Positions 8,503 through 14,337 of a DNA stretch of 14,337 bases are shown here, piece by piece. Location of the stretch: the NCBI GenBank assembly GCA_002449915.1, contig DJXY01000125.1, positions 1-14,337 of the forward strand, read 5' to 3'. The DNA is from Oribacterium sp. UBA6992 (GTDB lineage Bacteria; Bacillota; Clostridia; Lachnospirales; Lachnospiraceae). Both the position numbers and the translations under genes were made by a program. Under the pieces are notes generated by a model that was not told the origin of the DNA, searched no databases, and worked only from the letters and a program-made list of their open reading frames with translations. How positions within the stretch are numbered: the stretch's first letter is position 1; each line of letters begins with the position of its first letter.

Positions 8503-8544
8503 ATAATGACACAAAAATAATGGCATGGAAATAATGACATAACC
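8503..8544 (+). repeat. Three tandem 14-bp imperfect repeats before def
   Basis: Units at 8503-8516, 8517-8530 and 8531-8544 each start ATAATG and fit ATAATGRCAYRRMM, in exact 14-base phase. A looser copy (TTAATGATGGCAT) precedes them at 8487-8499. They fill most of the 99-bp priA-def gap. The function is unknown. Options are binding sites for a regulator, a leader element, or replication-slippage remnants. Confidence 0.65.
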
Positions 8545-8571
8545 ATAGCAATAGTATAAAGGAGATTTTTT

Positions 8572-9063
8572 ATGGCACTCAGAACAATCCGGGTTATAGG
8601 AGACCCGATTCTGGAAAAGGAAACAAAAGCAGTAAAAGAAGTAACTGACAAAACCAAGGAGCTGATCCGAGATATGTTTGATACCATGTATGATGCCAAT
8701 GGCGTCGGACTGGCAGCGCCACAGGTTGGTATCCTGCGTCAGATTTTTGTTGTTGATATCGGAGATGGCAAGCGCTTTGTATGCATTAATCCGGAAGTGA
8801 CTCCGCTTGGGGATGAGGTTCAGACCGGTGAGGAAGGCTGCCTCTCTGTACCGGATAAGCAGGGTATTGTCACCCGTCCCATGAAGGTACATGTCAAGGC
8901 AATGGATATTAATTTCCAGCCCTATGAGTTTGATGCAGAAGGGCTTTTAGCCCGGGCTATGGCTCATGAAAACGATCATCTGCATGGCATTATGTATGTG
9001 AGCAAGGTCGAGGGTGAACTGGAGGATGTGGAGTACGAAGCCCTGGATGAGGGAGAACAGTAA
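8572..9063 (+). CDS. def: Peptide deformylase
   Basis: Def is a metal-dependent hydrolase that removes the N-formyl group from new proteins at the ribosome exit. The 163 residues have the three family motifs in order: GVGLAAPQ at 44-51, EGCLS at 88-92 (Cys90 is a metal ligand) and HENDH at 132-136, where the two His bind metal and Glu133 is catalytic. AAAGGAG lies 7 bases before the ATG. The gene comes after the repeat-bearing gap and may head a def-fmt-peptidase-rsmB-rlmN unit. The TAA stop overlaps the ribosome binding site of fmt. There are no unusual residues. Confidence 0.98.
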   Translation: MALRTIRVIGDPILEKETKAVKEVTDKTKELIRDMFDTMYDANGVGLAAPQVGILRQIFVVDIGDGKRFVCINPEVTPLGDEVQTGEEGCLSVPDKQGIVTRPMKVHVKAMDINFQPYEFDAEGLLARAMAHENDHLHGIMYVSKVEGELEDVEYEALDEGEQ

Positions 9064-9067
9064 GGAG
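9062..9067 (+). promoter_or_regulatory. fmt ribosome binding site overlapping the def stop, with GTG start
   Basis: AAGGAG begins inside the def TAA codon and lies 5 bases before the GTG at 9073. It supports a GTG start, which gives the standard N-terminus MKLIFMGTPDFAV, and it implies that fmt translation is coupled to def. Confidence 0.75.
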
Positions 9068-9072
9068 AAGCC

Positions 9073-10083
9073 GTGAAGCTGATTTTTATGGGAACGCCGG
9101 ACTTTGCAGTAGCGACACTCGATGCGCTGGTCAAAGCCGGACATGATGTAGCACTTGTTGTCACACAGCCGGACCGTCCGAAGGGACGCTCGCACGAGCT
9201 TCAGAAATCAGATGTAAAAATTGCCGCAGAGAAATATGGCATCGACGTAATCACTCCGGAGCGGATTCGCAAGGATGAGGAAGCAAAGACAAAGATGCGC
9301 GCACTGCATCCGGATGTCATTGTGGTAACCGCATTTGGACAGATCCTGCCGGAAGACATTCTGGAGATTCCGAAATACGGATGCATCAATGTACATGCAT
9401 CGCTCCTTCCGAAATACCGGGGAGCCGCTCCGATTCAGTGGGCTGTGCTGAATGGTGAAAAGGAAAGCGGCGTCACCACTATGATGATGGATAAGGGACT
9501 GGACACCGGTGATATCCTGGAGGTATCACGGGTTCCGCTTGCTCCGAAGGAAACCGGCGGAAGTTTATTTGAGAAACTTGCAGTTGAAGGCGGTAAACTG
9601 ATTGTAAAAACACTTACCGACCTGGAGGCTGGTACGCTGACAAGAACCCGGCAGGACGACACACAGGCAACGAAGGTCGGAATCTTTCATAAGGCCTCCG
9701 GTCTTATTAACTGGAATGATCCCGCTTTAAAAATCGAGCGCATGATCCGGGGACTGAATCCCTGGCCATCTGCATTCACCTATCTTGCAGGTAAGCAGCT
9801 GAAGCTCTGGGATGCGGATGTACTGGATGATCATAGTATCTCTCATGACGGATACCGGATGGTTGCATGCGTTGATGAAGATAAGATCCGGATGACAGCA
9901 GAGAAGGCCTTGCCGGATCCGGAGGACTACCGCCTGAAAGATCAGCACGGTACGATCTGGACGGATGGAAAGACGCTCAGGATTATGACAGGTGCCGGCG
10001 TTCTTAGTATCAATGAGCTGCAGCTGGAAGGAAAGAAGCGCATGACGTGCGCGGAATTTCTGCGAGGACACCGTTTCTCATAA
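9073..10083 (+). CDS. fmt: Methionyl-tRNA formyltransferase
   Basis: Fmt transfers the formyl group of 10-formyl-THF to the amino group of Met on initiator tRNA. The 336 residues start at GTG with the family N-terminus 'MGTPDFAV'. The catalytic set is present: Asn106 and His108 in 'INVHASLLPKYRGAAPIQ', and Asp144 in 'LDTGD'. The C-terminal tRNA-binding domain is recognised by 'IRGLNPWPSAFT' and the closing 'FLRGHRF'. The protein is about 20 residues longer than the E. coli enzyme (315). The extra length falls in the C-terminal barrel, around 245-290. It follows def as in many bacteria, and its donor substrate is made by Fhs, encoded about 5.6 kb upstream. Confidence 0.98.
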   Translation: MKLIFMGTPDFAVATLDALVKAGHDVALVVTQPDRPKGRSHELQKSDVKIAAEKYGIDVITPERIRKDEEAKTKMRALHPDVIVVTAFGQILPEDILEIPKYGCINVHASLLPKYRGAAPIQWAVLNGEKESGVTTMMMDKGLDTGDILEVSRVPLAPKETGGSLFEKLAVEGGKLIVKTLTDLEAGTLTRTRQDDTQATKVGIFHKASGLINWNDPALKIERMIRGLNPWPSAFTYLAGKQLKLWDADVLDDHSISHDGYRMVACVDEDKIRMTAEKALPDPEDYRLKDQHGTIWTDGKTLRIMTGAGVLSINELQLEGKKRMTCAEFLRGHRFS

Positions 10084-10093
10084 TATTTTACGT

Positions 10094-10100
10094 AAGGAGG
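10094..10100 (+). promoter_or_regulatory. Strong ribosome binding site deciding the Zn-peptidase start
   Basis: AAGGAGG lies 6 bases before the ATG at 10107. The frame is open further upstream to an ATG at 10047 inside fmt, but that start has no such site, so 10107 is chosen. Confidence 0.85.
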
Positions 10101-10106
10101 CTCAGC

Positions 10107-10817
10107 ATGTACGGTTATGGATATTATCCGATGTACTATGACTGGACATATATTCTCGTTCTGATTGGCGCAGTATTATCTATGATCGCCAGTGCCAATG
10201 TGAATCGTGCATTTAACAAGTATGCCCATGTACACTCCCGGATCGGCATCACTGGAGCCAAGGCTGCGGAGCTGATTCTGGAAAAGAACGGGATCCGTAA
10301 TGTCAGTATCCAGGGAATCCGCGGAAATCTTACAGATAACTATATGCCATCCAGGAAGTTGCTTAATCTCTCGGACGCAACACGTGACTCCGATTCCATT
10401 GCGGCAATTGGTGTTGCGGCACACGAGTGCGGACATGCCATACAGGATGCTGACGGTTATGCTCCGCTTATACTGACCCATACAATTAATCCGATCTGCG
10501 CAGTGGCGTCAAGAGTTGCCATTCCATTGATATTTTTTGGGCTGATAATCAGTCTGACACCGCTGATAAATCTTGGCATCATCGCGTTTACCATCGCGAT
10601 TTCCATTCAGATCCTTACACTTCCGGTGGAGTTTAATGCGTCGCGCCGGGCACTTGCAACATTACGGGAATACAATATATTAACGGAGGAGGAGCTTGCA
10701 GGTGTGCGTGCAGTCCTGATTGCAGCAGCACTTACCTATGTGGCTGCAGCTGCATCCTCACTGCTCCAGCTTCTGCGACTTGTTTTGATTTCAAGAAGCA
10801 GGGATGATCGCAATTAA
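10107..10817 (+). CDS. Membrane zinc metallopeptidase, YugP type (Zn_peptidase_2)
   Basis: This is a predicted integral-membrane zinc protease of the YugP family, whose substrates are not known. The 236 residues begin with a Tyr/Gly-rich stretch and a membrane helix at about 14-31. A soluble section follows and ends in the zinc site HECGH at 106-110 ('AAHECGHAIQ'). Hydrophobic segments at about 128-150 and 153-172 come next, then 'LPVEFNASRRAL' (about 172-182), in which Glu175 is the likely third ligand, and a C-terminal hydrophobic stretch at about 203-228. The family is seen in Firmicutes. A place between fmt and rsmB is, from memory, common in Clostridia, but its job there is unexplained. 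The gap to rsmB is two bases, so co-translation is likely. Confidence 0.9.
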   Translation: MYGYGYYPMYYDWTYILVLIGAVLSMIASANVNRAFNKYAHVHSRIGITGAKAAELILEKNGIRNVSIQGIRGNLTDNYMPSRKLLNLSDATRDSDSIAAIGVAAHECGHAIQDADGYAPLILTHTINPICAVASRVAIPLIFFGLIISLTPLINLGIIAFTIAISIQILTLPVEFNASRRALATLREYNILTEEELAGVRAVLIAAALTYVAAAASSLLQLLRLVLISRSRDDRN

Positions 10818-10819
10818 AA

Positions 10820-12088
10820 ATGAAGCATAATACAGTAGATACAAAAGCACAGATGGTCAGGAGCAATGCCTCGCCCAGAGAGATTGCTCTGGATGTGATT
10901 CTCGCGGTACTGGAAGACAAAGCATTCAGCCATATCGCATTGAGGGAAGCTTTAGAGGCGCATGAGGCGCTTCCGGTCCGGGACCGGGGACTTGTGACTC
11001 GTCTTACGGAAGGCACCATCGAGTATATGATCCAGCTTGATGCCATACTTAACGACTATGCATCGATAAAGGTTTCCAAAATGAAGCCCTTGATCCGTAA
11101 TCTCCTTCGTATGACTGCATATCAGATCCTCTATATGGACCGGATTCCTGATGCTGCAGCAATTAATGAAGCTGTAAAAATTGCAAAAAAGCATAAGTTT
11201 CAGGGGCTAAGTGGTTTTGTGAATGGCGTATCCCGGAGTATTGCGAGAAACCGGGATCAGATTCTTGCCGGACTCAATGATCCGGATAAAACACCTCTTT
11301 TTGTAAGATACTGCCTGCCGGAGTGGCTGTTTCAGTATCTGGATCATATGTACGGTAGAACCGAGACTTGCAGAATCGCGGAGTATTATATTTCCGGAGA
11401 TAATGTCAATTATGTACGCTTCCGGGATGGTCATACCGAGGGAATGAAGGGCAATATTTCGGACTCTGAAGCATTTAAACAGGGTGAAATCACAGTACAG
11501 GATTATGCGTCCCAGCAGGTCGGTATGATCGCAGATCCCAGGCCTGGAGATCTCGTCGTGGATGTGTGTGCTGCCCCCGGAGGAAAAAGCTGCCATGCGG
11601 CAGCACTTTTAAATGGAACAGGGATGGTGGATGCACGTGATCTCTCGTCTGAGAAGGTACGGATGATAGACGAAAACATCAGGCGTCTGGGGCTTGGCAA
11701 TATCCGGACCAAGGTATGGGATGCCAGGATCCTGGATGAAGACCTGATACAAGCGGATGGCAGCGGAAAGGCGGACATTGTGCTATGCGATCTGCCGTGT
11801 TCCGGACTTGGAATCATCGGTAAAAAACCGGACATCCGGTACTCGGTGAGTCTTGAGGATATAAAATCACTACAGCAGCTGCAAAGAGAGATCCTTAAGA
11901 CAGCTGTATGCTATGTAAAACCCGGAGGAAAGCTTCTGTACTCGACTTGCACCCTTACGAGAGAAGAAAACGAGGATAATGCTGCCTGGATTGAAACGGA
12001 GCTTAGACTTCAGAAGGTAAAGGAAATAAAATTTCTGCCCGGGAACCCATCGGATGGGTTCTTTATCAGTGAATTTATAAAGAAGTGA
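10820..12088 (+). CDS. rsmB: 16S rRNA (cytosine-967-C5)-methyltransferase
   Basis: RsmB methylates C967 of 16S rRNA with S-adenosylmethionine, before or during 30S assembly. The 422 residues comprise an N-terminal NusB-like RNA-binding domain (about 13-140, 'SPREIALDVILAVL'), then the Rossmann-fold methyltransferase. The SAM-binding motif 'DVCAAPGGKS' starts at Asp248. The two cysteines of the m5C mechanism are Cys327 in 'DLPCSG' and Cys377 in 'YSTCTL'. The protein ends 'SDGFFISEFIKK', a usual RsmB ending. The start is two bases after the peptidase stop and has no clear ribosome binding site, so it probably depends on reinitiation. ATG 10853 is an alternative that would remove eleven poorly conserved residues. 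The last codons contain a hairpin. Confidence 0.95.
   Translation: MKHNTVDTKAQMVRSNASPREIALDVILAVLEDKAFSHIALREALEAHEALPVRDRGLVTRLTEGTIEYMIQLDAILNDYASIKVSKMKPLIRNLLRMTAYQILYMDRIPDAAAINEAVKIAKKHKFQGLSGFVNGVSRSIARNRDQILAGLNDPDKTPLFVRYCLPEWLFQYLDHMYGRTETCRIAEYYISGDNVNYVRFRDGHTEGMKGNISDSEAFKQGEITVQDYASQQVGMIADPRPGDLVVDVCAAPGGKSCHAAALLNGTGMVDARDLSSEKVRMIDENIRRLGLGNIRTKVWDARILDEDLIQADGSGKADIVLCDLPCSGLGIIGKKPDIRYSVSLEDIKSLQQLQREILKTAVCYVKPGGKLLYSTCTLTREENEDNAAWIETELRLQKVKEIKFLPGNPSDGFFISEFIKK
12043..12061 (+). repeat. Terminator-like hairpin in the 3' end of rsmB
   Basis: GAACCCAT (12043-12050) and ATGGGTTC (12054-12061) pair perfectly around a CGG loop, and TTTATC follows. It lies within the codons for 'NPSDGF', 25 bases before the rsmB stop and 28 bases before the rlmN ATG. 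It could damp transcription into rlmN when rsmB is not being translated, or it could be chance. The encoded residues are partly conserved. Confidence 0.5.
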
Positions 12089-12089
12089 A

Positions 12090-13145
12090 ATGGAAAATTT
12101 AAGAGACCTGGAATTAGATGATGTAAAAAAGCTGATGATATCTCTAGGTGAGAAGCCGTTTCGTGCAGAGCAGATTTATACCTGGCTGCATCAGAAGCTG
12201 GTTGGCTCCTATGAGGAAATGAGCAATATATCAAAGACTCTGAGAGAGCATCTGGCGGAACAATATTTTGTTTCTCTGCCGGAGGCGGTTCAGATCCTGG
12301 TATCCAAACTGGATGGAACCCGGAAGTATATTTTCCGCATGGAAGATGGCAATGTAATAGAATCTGTGTGGATGCCGTATCAGCACGGGATATCTGTCTG
12401 TATTTCCAGCCAGGTAGGCTGTAGGATGGGATGCCGTTTTTGTGCATCCACCCTTGACGGTCTCGCCCGCAATTTAAGCTCCGGAGAGATGCTCTCTCAG
12501 GTATACCAGATGCAGAAGCTATCCGGTGAACGCATTTCCAATATCGTAATTATGGGTTCCGGTGAACCTCTGGATAATTACGACAATCTGACACGGTTTA
12601 TCCGGATGATTTCCGATCCGCATGGCCTCAATATTTCCAGAAGAAACATCACCATTTCCACCTGTGGCATTGTACCGAATATACGTCGTCTCGCAGATGA
12701 AAATTACGGTGTGACTCTGGCACTGAGCCTCCATGCTCCTAATGACGAGGTCCGGAAAACCCTGATGCCGATTGCAAATAAGTACTCACTCTCGGAGGTT
12801 CTGCCGGCGATCGAGTATTACTTTGAAAAAACAGGACGCAGAGTCACATTTGAGTATTCCGTCGTGGAGGGAGTCAATGATAACGCCGGAGAAGCAGAGG
12901 AGCTTGCAAGACTGATCATGGGCATGAAGCATGGAGGCAGGCTGCAATGCCATGTCAATCTGATCCCGGTAAATCCCATTAAGGAGCGTGCATGGAAACG
13001 ACCGGATCGTAAAAAAATCGAGAGCTTCCAGCATATCCTTGAACGGCATGGTATCGCAGCTACCATCCGTAGAGAAATGGGAGCGGATATTTCCGGTGCC
13101 TGCGGTCAGTTAAGACGCAGCTTCTTGGAAGATTCTGAACAGTAA
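12090..13145 (+). CDS. rlmN: 23S rRNA/tRNA adenine-C2 methyltransferase RlmN
   Basis: RlmN is a radical-SAM enzyme that methylates carbon 2 of A2503 in 23S rRNA and A37 of some tRNAs. The 351 residues carry the [4Fe-4S] cluster motif C111-x3-C115-x2-C118. The two mechanistic cysteines are also present: Cys104 in 'SVCISSQVG' and the methyl-carrying Cys338 in 'ISGACGQLR'. The SAM-contact motif reads MGSGEPLDNYDN, where MGMGEP is more usual, a tolerated change. Unlike the resistance enzyme Cfr, it shows the ordinary RlmN N-terminal domain ('GEKPFRAEQIYTWLH'). The ATG is one base after the rsmB stop with only weak purines upstream, suggesting reinitiation. Confidence 0.97.
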   Translation: MENLRDLELDDVKKLMISLGEKPFRAEQIYTWLHQKLVGSYEEMSNISKTLREHLAEQYFVSLPEAVQILVSKLDGTRKYIFRMEDGNVIESVWMPYQHGISVCISSQVGCRMGCRFCASTLDGLARNLSSGEMLSQVYQMQKLSGERISNIVIMGSGEPLDNYDNLTRFIRMISDPHGLNISRRNITISTCGIVPNIRRLADENYGVTLALSLHAPNDEVRKTLMPIANKYSLSEVLPAIEYYFEKTGRRVTFEYSVVEGVNDNAGEAEELARLIMGMKHGGRLQCHVNLIPVNPIKERAWKRPDRKKIESFQHILERHGIAATIRREMGADISGACGQLRRSFLEDSEQ

Positions 13146-13166
13146 TAATGGAAACAGGAGAGCTAC

Positions 13167-13910
13167 ATGATTTTTTTTGCAGAAACCGATAAAGGAAAAC
13201 GCAGGAGAATGAATCAGGATTATGTCTATGGAACCGATCAGCCGATCGGTGCATTGGATGATCTGTTTCTTCTTGCAGATGGTATGGGCGGACATAAAGC
13301 CGGAGATTATGCCTCCCGATATCTGGTGGAGGAATTAAAAAAGTACTTTGCCAATACCAGTTCGGGGCCTGTAGTAAGGCTGTTGCAAAAGGGAATCGAA
13401 AGCATCAATGCGGAGCTTTACATGCTTTCCAGAGAAAATGAAAGCCTGAGCGGCATGGGGACCACTCTGGTAGCAGCGGTCATTGAGCAAGAGGTAATGA
13501 CCGTTGCCAATATCGGAGATTCCCGATGCTACTTAATTCATGGAAATACCATCCGCCAGATCACCAGAGACCACTCCTATGTGGAAGAAATGGTGGAGCG
13601 GGGTATGATGCGCCGTGGCTCACCTGAATATCTCAGGGCAAGAAATATCATTACCCGTGCGGTTGGCATTGAACCAACCGTCGAAGCCGATTTTTTTGAA
13701 ATTGACTTAAGTGAGGGAGATTTTGTGCTCTTATGCTCTGACGGACTGTTTAATATGGTCGATAATGAAAGCATCCTGAGCATCGTCCGGGACGATTCCT
13801 CTATCCAGGATAAAGGCAGGGCATTAATTGATATGGCCAACATCAATGGAGGCAGGGATAATATCGGCGTTGTGCTGATTGATCCCTTCCATAAGGAGGT
13901 GACGGAATGA
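13167..13910 (+). CDS. PP2C-family Ser/Thr protein phosphatase (PrpC/Stp)
   Basis: This is a metal-dependent phosphatase that reverses phosphorylation by the adjacent PrkC-type kinase. The 247 residues match the size of B. subtilis PrpC (254). Motifs in order are 'MNQD' with Asp18; 'ADGMGGHKAGD' with the metal ligands Asp38 and Gly39; 'GMGTTL'; 'ANIGDSRCYL'; 'LCSDGLFNMV'; and 'GGRDNIGVVLI'. It is cytosolic, with no signal peptide or membrane segment. AGGAG lies 6 bases before the ATG. Codons 2-4 hold a run of eight T (13171-13178), and a 7-bp inverted repeat is at 13233-13250. The stop overlaps the kinase start (ATGA), the classic coupled phosphatase-kinase pair. prpC or stp would be the usual symbol, but no single name is standard here. 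Confidence 0.96.
   Translation: MIFFAETDKGKRRRMNQDYVYGTDQPIGALDDLFLLADGMGGHKAGDYASRYLVEELKKYFANTSSGPVVRLLQKGIESINAELYMLSRENESLSGMGTTLVAAVIEQEVMTVANIGDSRCYLIHGNTIRQITRDHSYVEEMVERGMMRRGSPEYLRARNIITRAVGIEPTVEADFFEIDLSEGDFVLLCSDGLFNMVDNESILSIVRDDSSIQDKGRALIDMANINGGRDNIGVVLIDPFHKEVTE
13893..13902 (+). promoter_or_regulatory. Near-perfect Shine-Dalgarno for the kinase, inside the phosphatase gene
   Basis: AAGGAGGTGA, fully complementary to the 3' end of 16S rRNA, lies 4 bases before the ATG at 13907 (7 bases from GGAGG). It supports that start and implies strong kinase translation, independent of, or in addition to, coupling. A second ATG directly follows at 13910. Confidence 0.8.
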
Positions 13911-14337
13911 TGCTTCAGGAGGGTCAGCTTCTGGATGGACGTTACCAGATAGAAAATATGATTGGTCAGGGCGGTATGAGCTACGTATACCGTGCTTACG
14001 ATCAGAAAATGTGTCGAACGGTCGCCATTAAGGTACTAAAGGAAGAATACTGCGAGGATGAGGAGTTTATCCGTAAATTCCAAAACGAAGCGCAGGCGGC
14101 AGCCAAGCTCAATCATCCTAATATTGTCGCCGCTTATGATGTAGTGGATGATGAAAAAGCCAAGCTTCATTATATTGTTATGGAGCTGGTGGAAGGGATC
14201 ACTCTTAAAAACTATATCCAGCGGAAGGGACGCCTGGGCAATCGGGAAACGATTGGCATTGCGCTGCAGGTGATCTCCGGCATTGAACAGGCACATAAAA
14301 TGAACATTGTACACCGGGATATCAAGCCGCAGAATAT
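13907..14337 (+). CDS. prkC: PrkC-type Ser/Thr protein kinase, 3'-truncated by window edge
   Basis: This is the N-terminal 143 residues of a Hanks-type Ser/Thr kinase, cut by the window end. The glycine-rich loop is 'IGQGGMSYVYRA' (19-30). The ATP-binding lysine is Lys42 in 'VAIK', and the helix-C glutamate is Glu61 in 'NEAQAAAKLNHPNIV'. The hinge is 'VMELVEG', and the catalytic loop HRDIKPQN (136-143) is the last thing visible. The family continues with the activation segment, a transmembrane helix and extracellular PASTA repeats that bind muropeptides or lipid II. None of that can be seen here, so the PASTA assignment is inferred from the phosphatase neighbour and the kinase style. The first residues overlap the phosphatase stop by 4 bp. 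Confidence 0.94.
   Translation, partial: MMLQEGQLLDGRYQIENMIGQGGMSYVYRAYDQKMCRTVAIKVLKEEYCEDEEFIRKFQNEAQAAAKLNHPNIVAAYDVVDDEKAKLHYIVMELVEGITLKNYIQRKGRLGNRETIGIALQVISGIEQAHKMNIVHRDIKPQN

Noticed and set aside
8534..8560. ATGACA/TATAAA promoter pair just before def
   Set aside because: The spacing is only 15 bases and the start of transcription would fall at or after the def ribosome binding site, leaving no usable leader.
10047..10106. Twenty-codon N-terminal extension of the Zn peptidase, overlapping fmt
   Set aside because: The AAGGAGG site 6 bases before ATG 10107 fixes the start; the extension lies in fmt coding sequence and has no ribosome binding site.
10973..10987. Palindrome CCGGTCC-G-GGACCGG in rsmB
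   Set aside because: It is a short GC-rich palindrome in coding sequence with almost no loop and no T run, consistent with chance.
12484..12498. GAGAGA-TGC-TCTCTC inverted repeat in rlmN
   Set aside because: It is a six-base stem within coding sequence for ordinary RlmN residues, with nothing downstream to suggest function.
1..14337. Mobile elements, CRISPR, tRNA or rRNA genes, riboswitches, toxin-antitoxin or phage-defence genes
   Set aside because: Reading both strands I found no transposase, integrase, spaced direct repeats, RNA-gene signature or defence-type protein; all space is taken by recognisable housekeeping genes on the + strand.

Overview
The window is a dense, single-strand (+) block of housekeeping genes from a Gram-positive member of the Clostridia, most likely a Lachnospiraceae-type organism. 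That placement is an inference. It rests on the gene order priA-def-fmt-(Zn peptidase)-rsmB-rlmN-PP2C phosphatase-Ser/Thr kinase, on a catabolic/acetogen-type formate-tetrahydrofolate ligase, on AGGAGG-type ribosome binding sites, and on the sequence style of MurE. I see no tRNA, rRNA, CRISPR array, insertion sequence, integrase or phage gene. Codon style looks uniform from end to end, so nothing suggests recent transfer.

Layout: (1) 1-1706, the C-terminal two-thirds of an FtsK/SpoIIIE DNA translocase, cut by the left edge. (2) 1755-3422, fhs (formate-THF ligase). (3) A 96-bp gap holding a strong hairpin. (4) 3519-8472, murE, murF and priA, joined by 4-bp and 1-bp overlaps. (5) A 99-bp gap with three 14-bp tandem repeats and a possible promoter. 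(6) 8572-13145, def, fmt, a membrane zinc metallopeptidase, rsmB and rlmN, separated by 1 to 23 bp. (7) 13167 to the right edge, a PP2C phosphatase overlapping by 4 bp a PASTA-kinase-type Ser/Thr kinase that the right edge cuts just after its HRDxKPxN catalytic loop. No stretch longer than 100 bp lacks a gene.

How the genes fit together: Fhs makes 10-formyl-THF, Fmt uses it to formylate initiator Met-tRNA, and Def removes the formyl group from new proteins, so the whole formyl cycle is encoded here. RsmB (16S m5C) and RlmN (23S/tRNA m2A) modify the translation machinery. MurE and MurF build the peptidoglycan stem peptide, FtsK clears chromosomes from the septum, PriA restarts replication forks, and the phosphatase/kinase pair is the usual sensor of wall precursors in Gram-positives. 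The theme is growth: wall, chromosome and initiation of translation.

I did not find a convincing new system. The points most worth a second look are: a perfect 13-bp inverted repeat inside priA, next to a lineage-specific linker; a PriA that seems to lack its winged-helix domain; a MurE with non-standard active-site motifs; a short MurF N-terminus; phased 14-bp repeats ahead of def; and a terminator-like hairpin in the last codons of rsmB.
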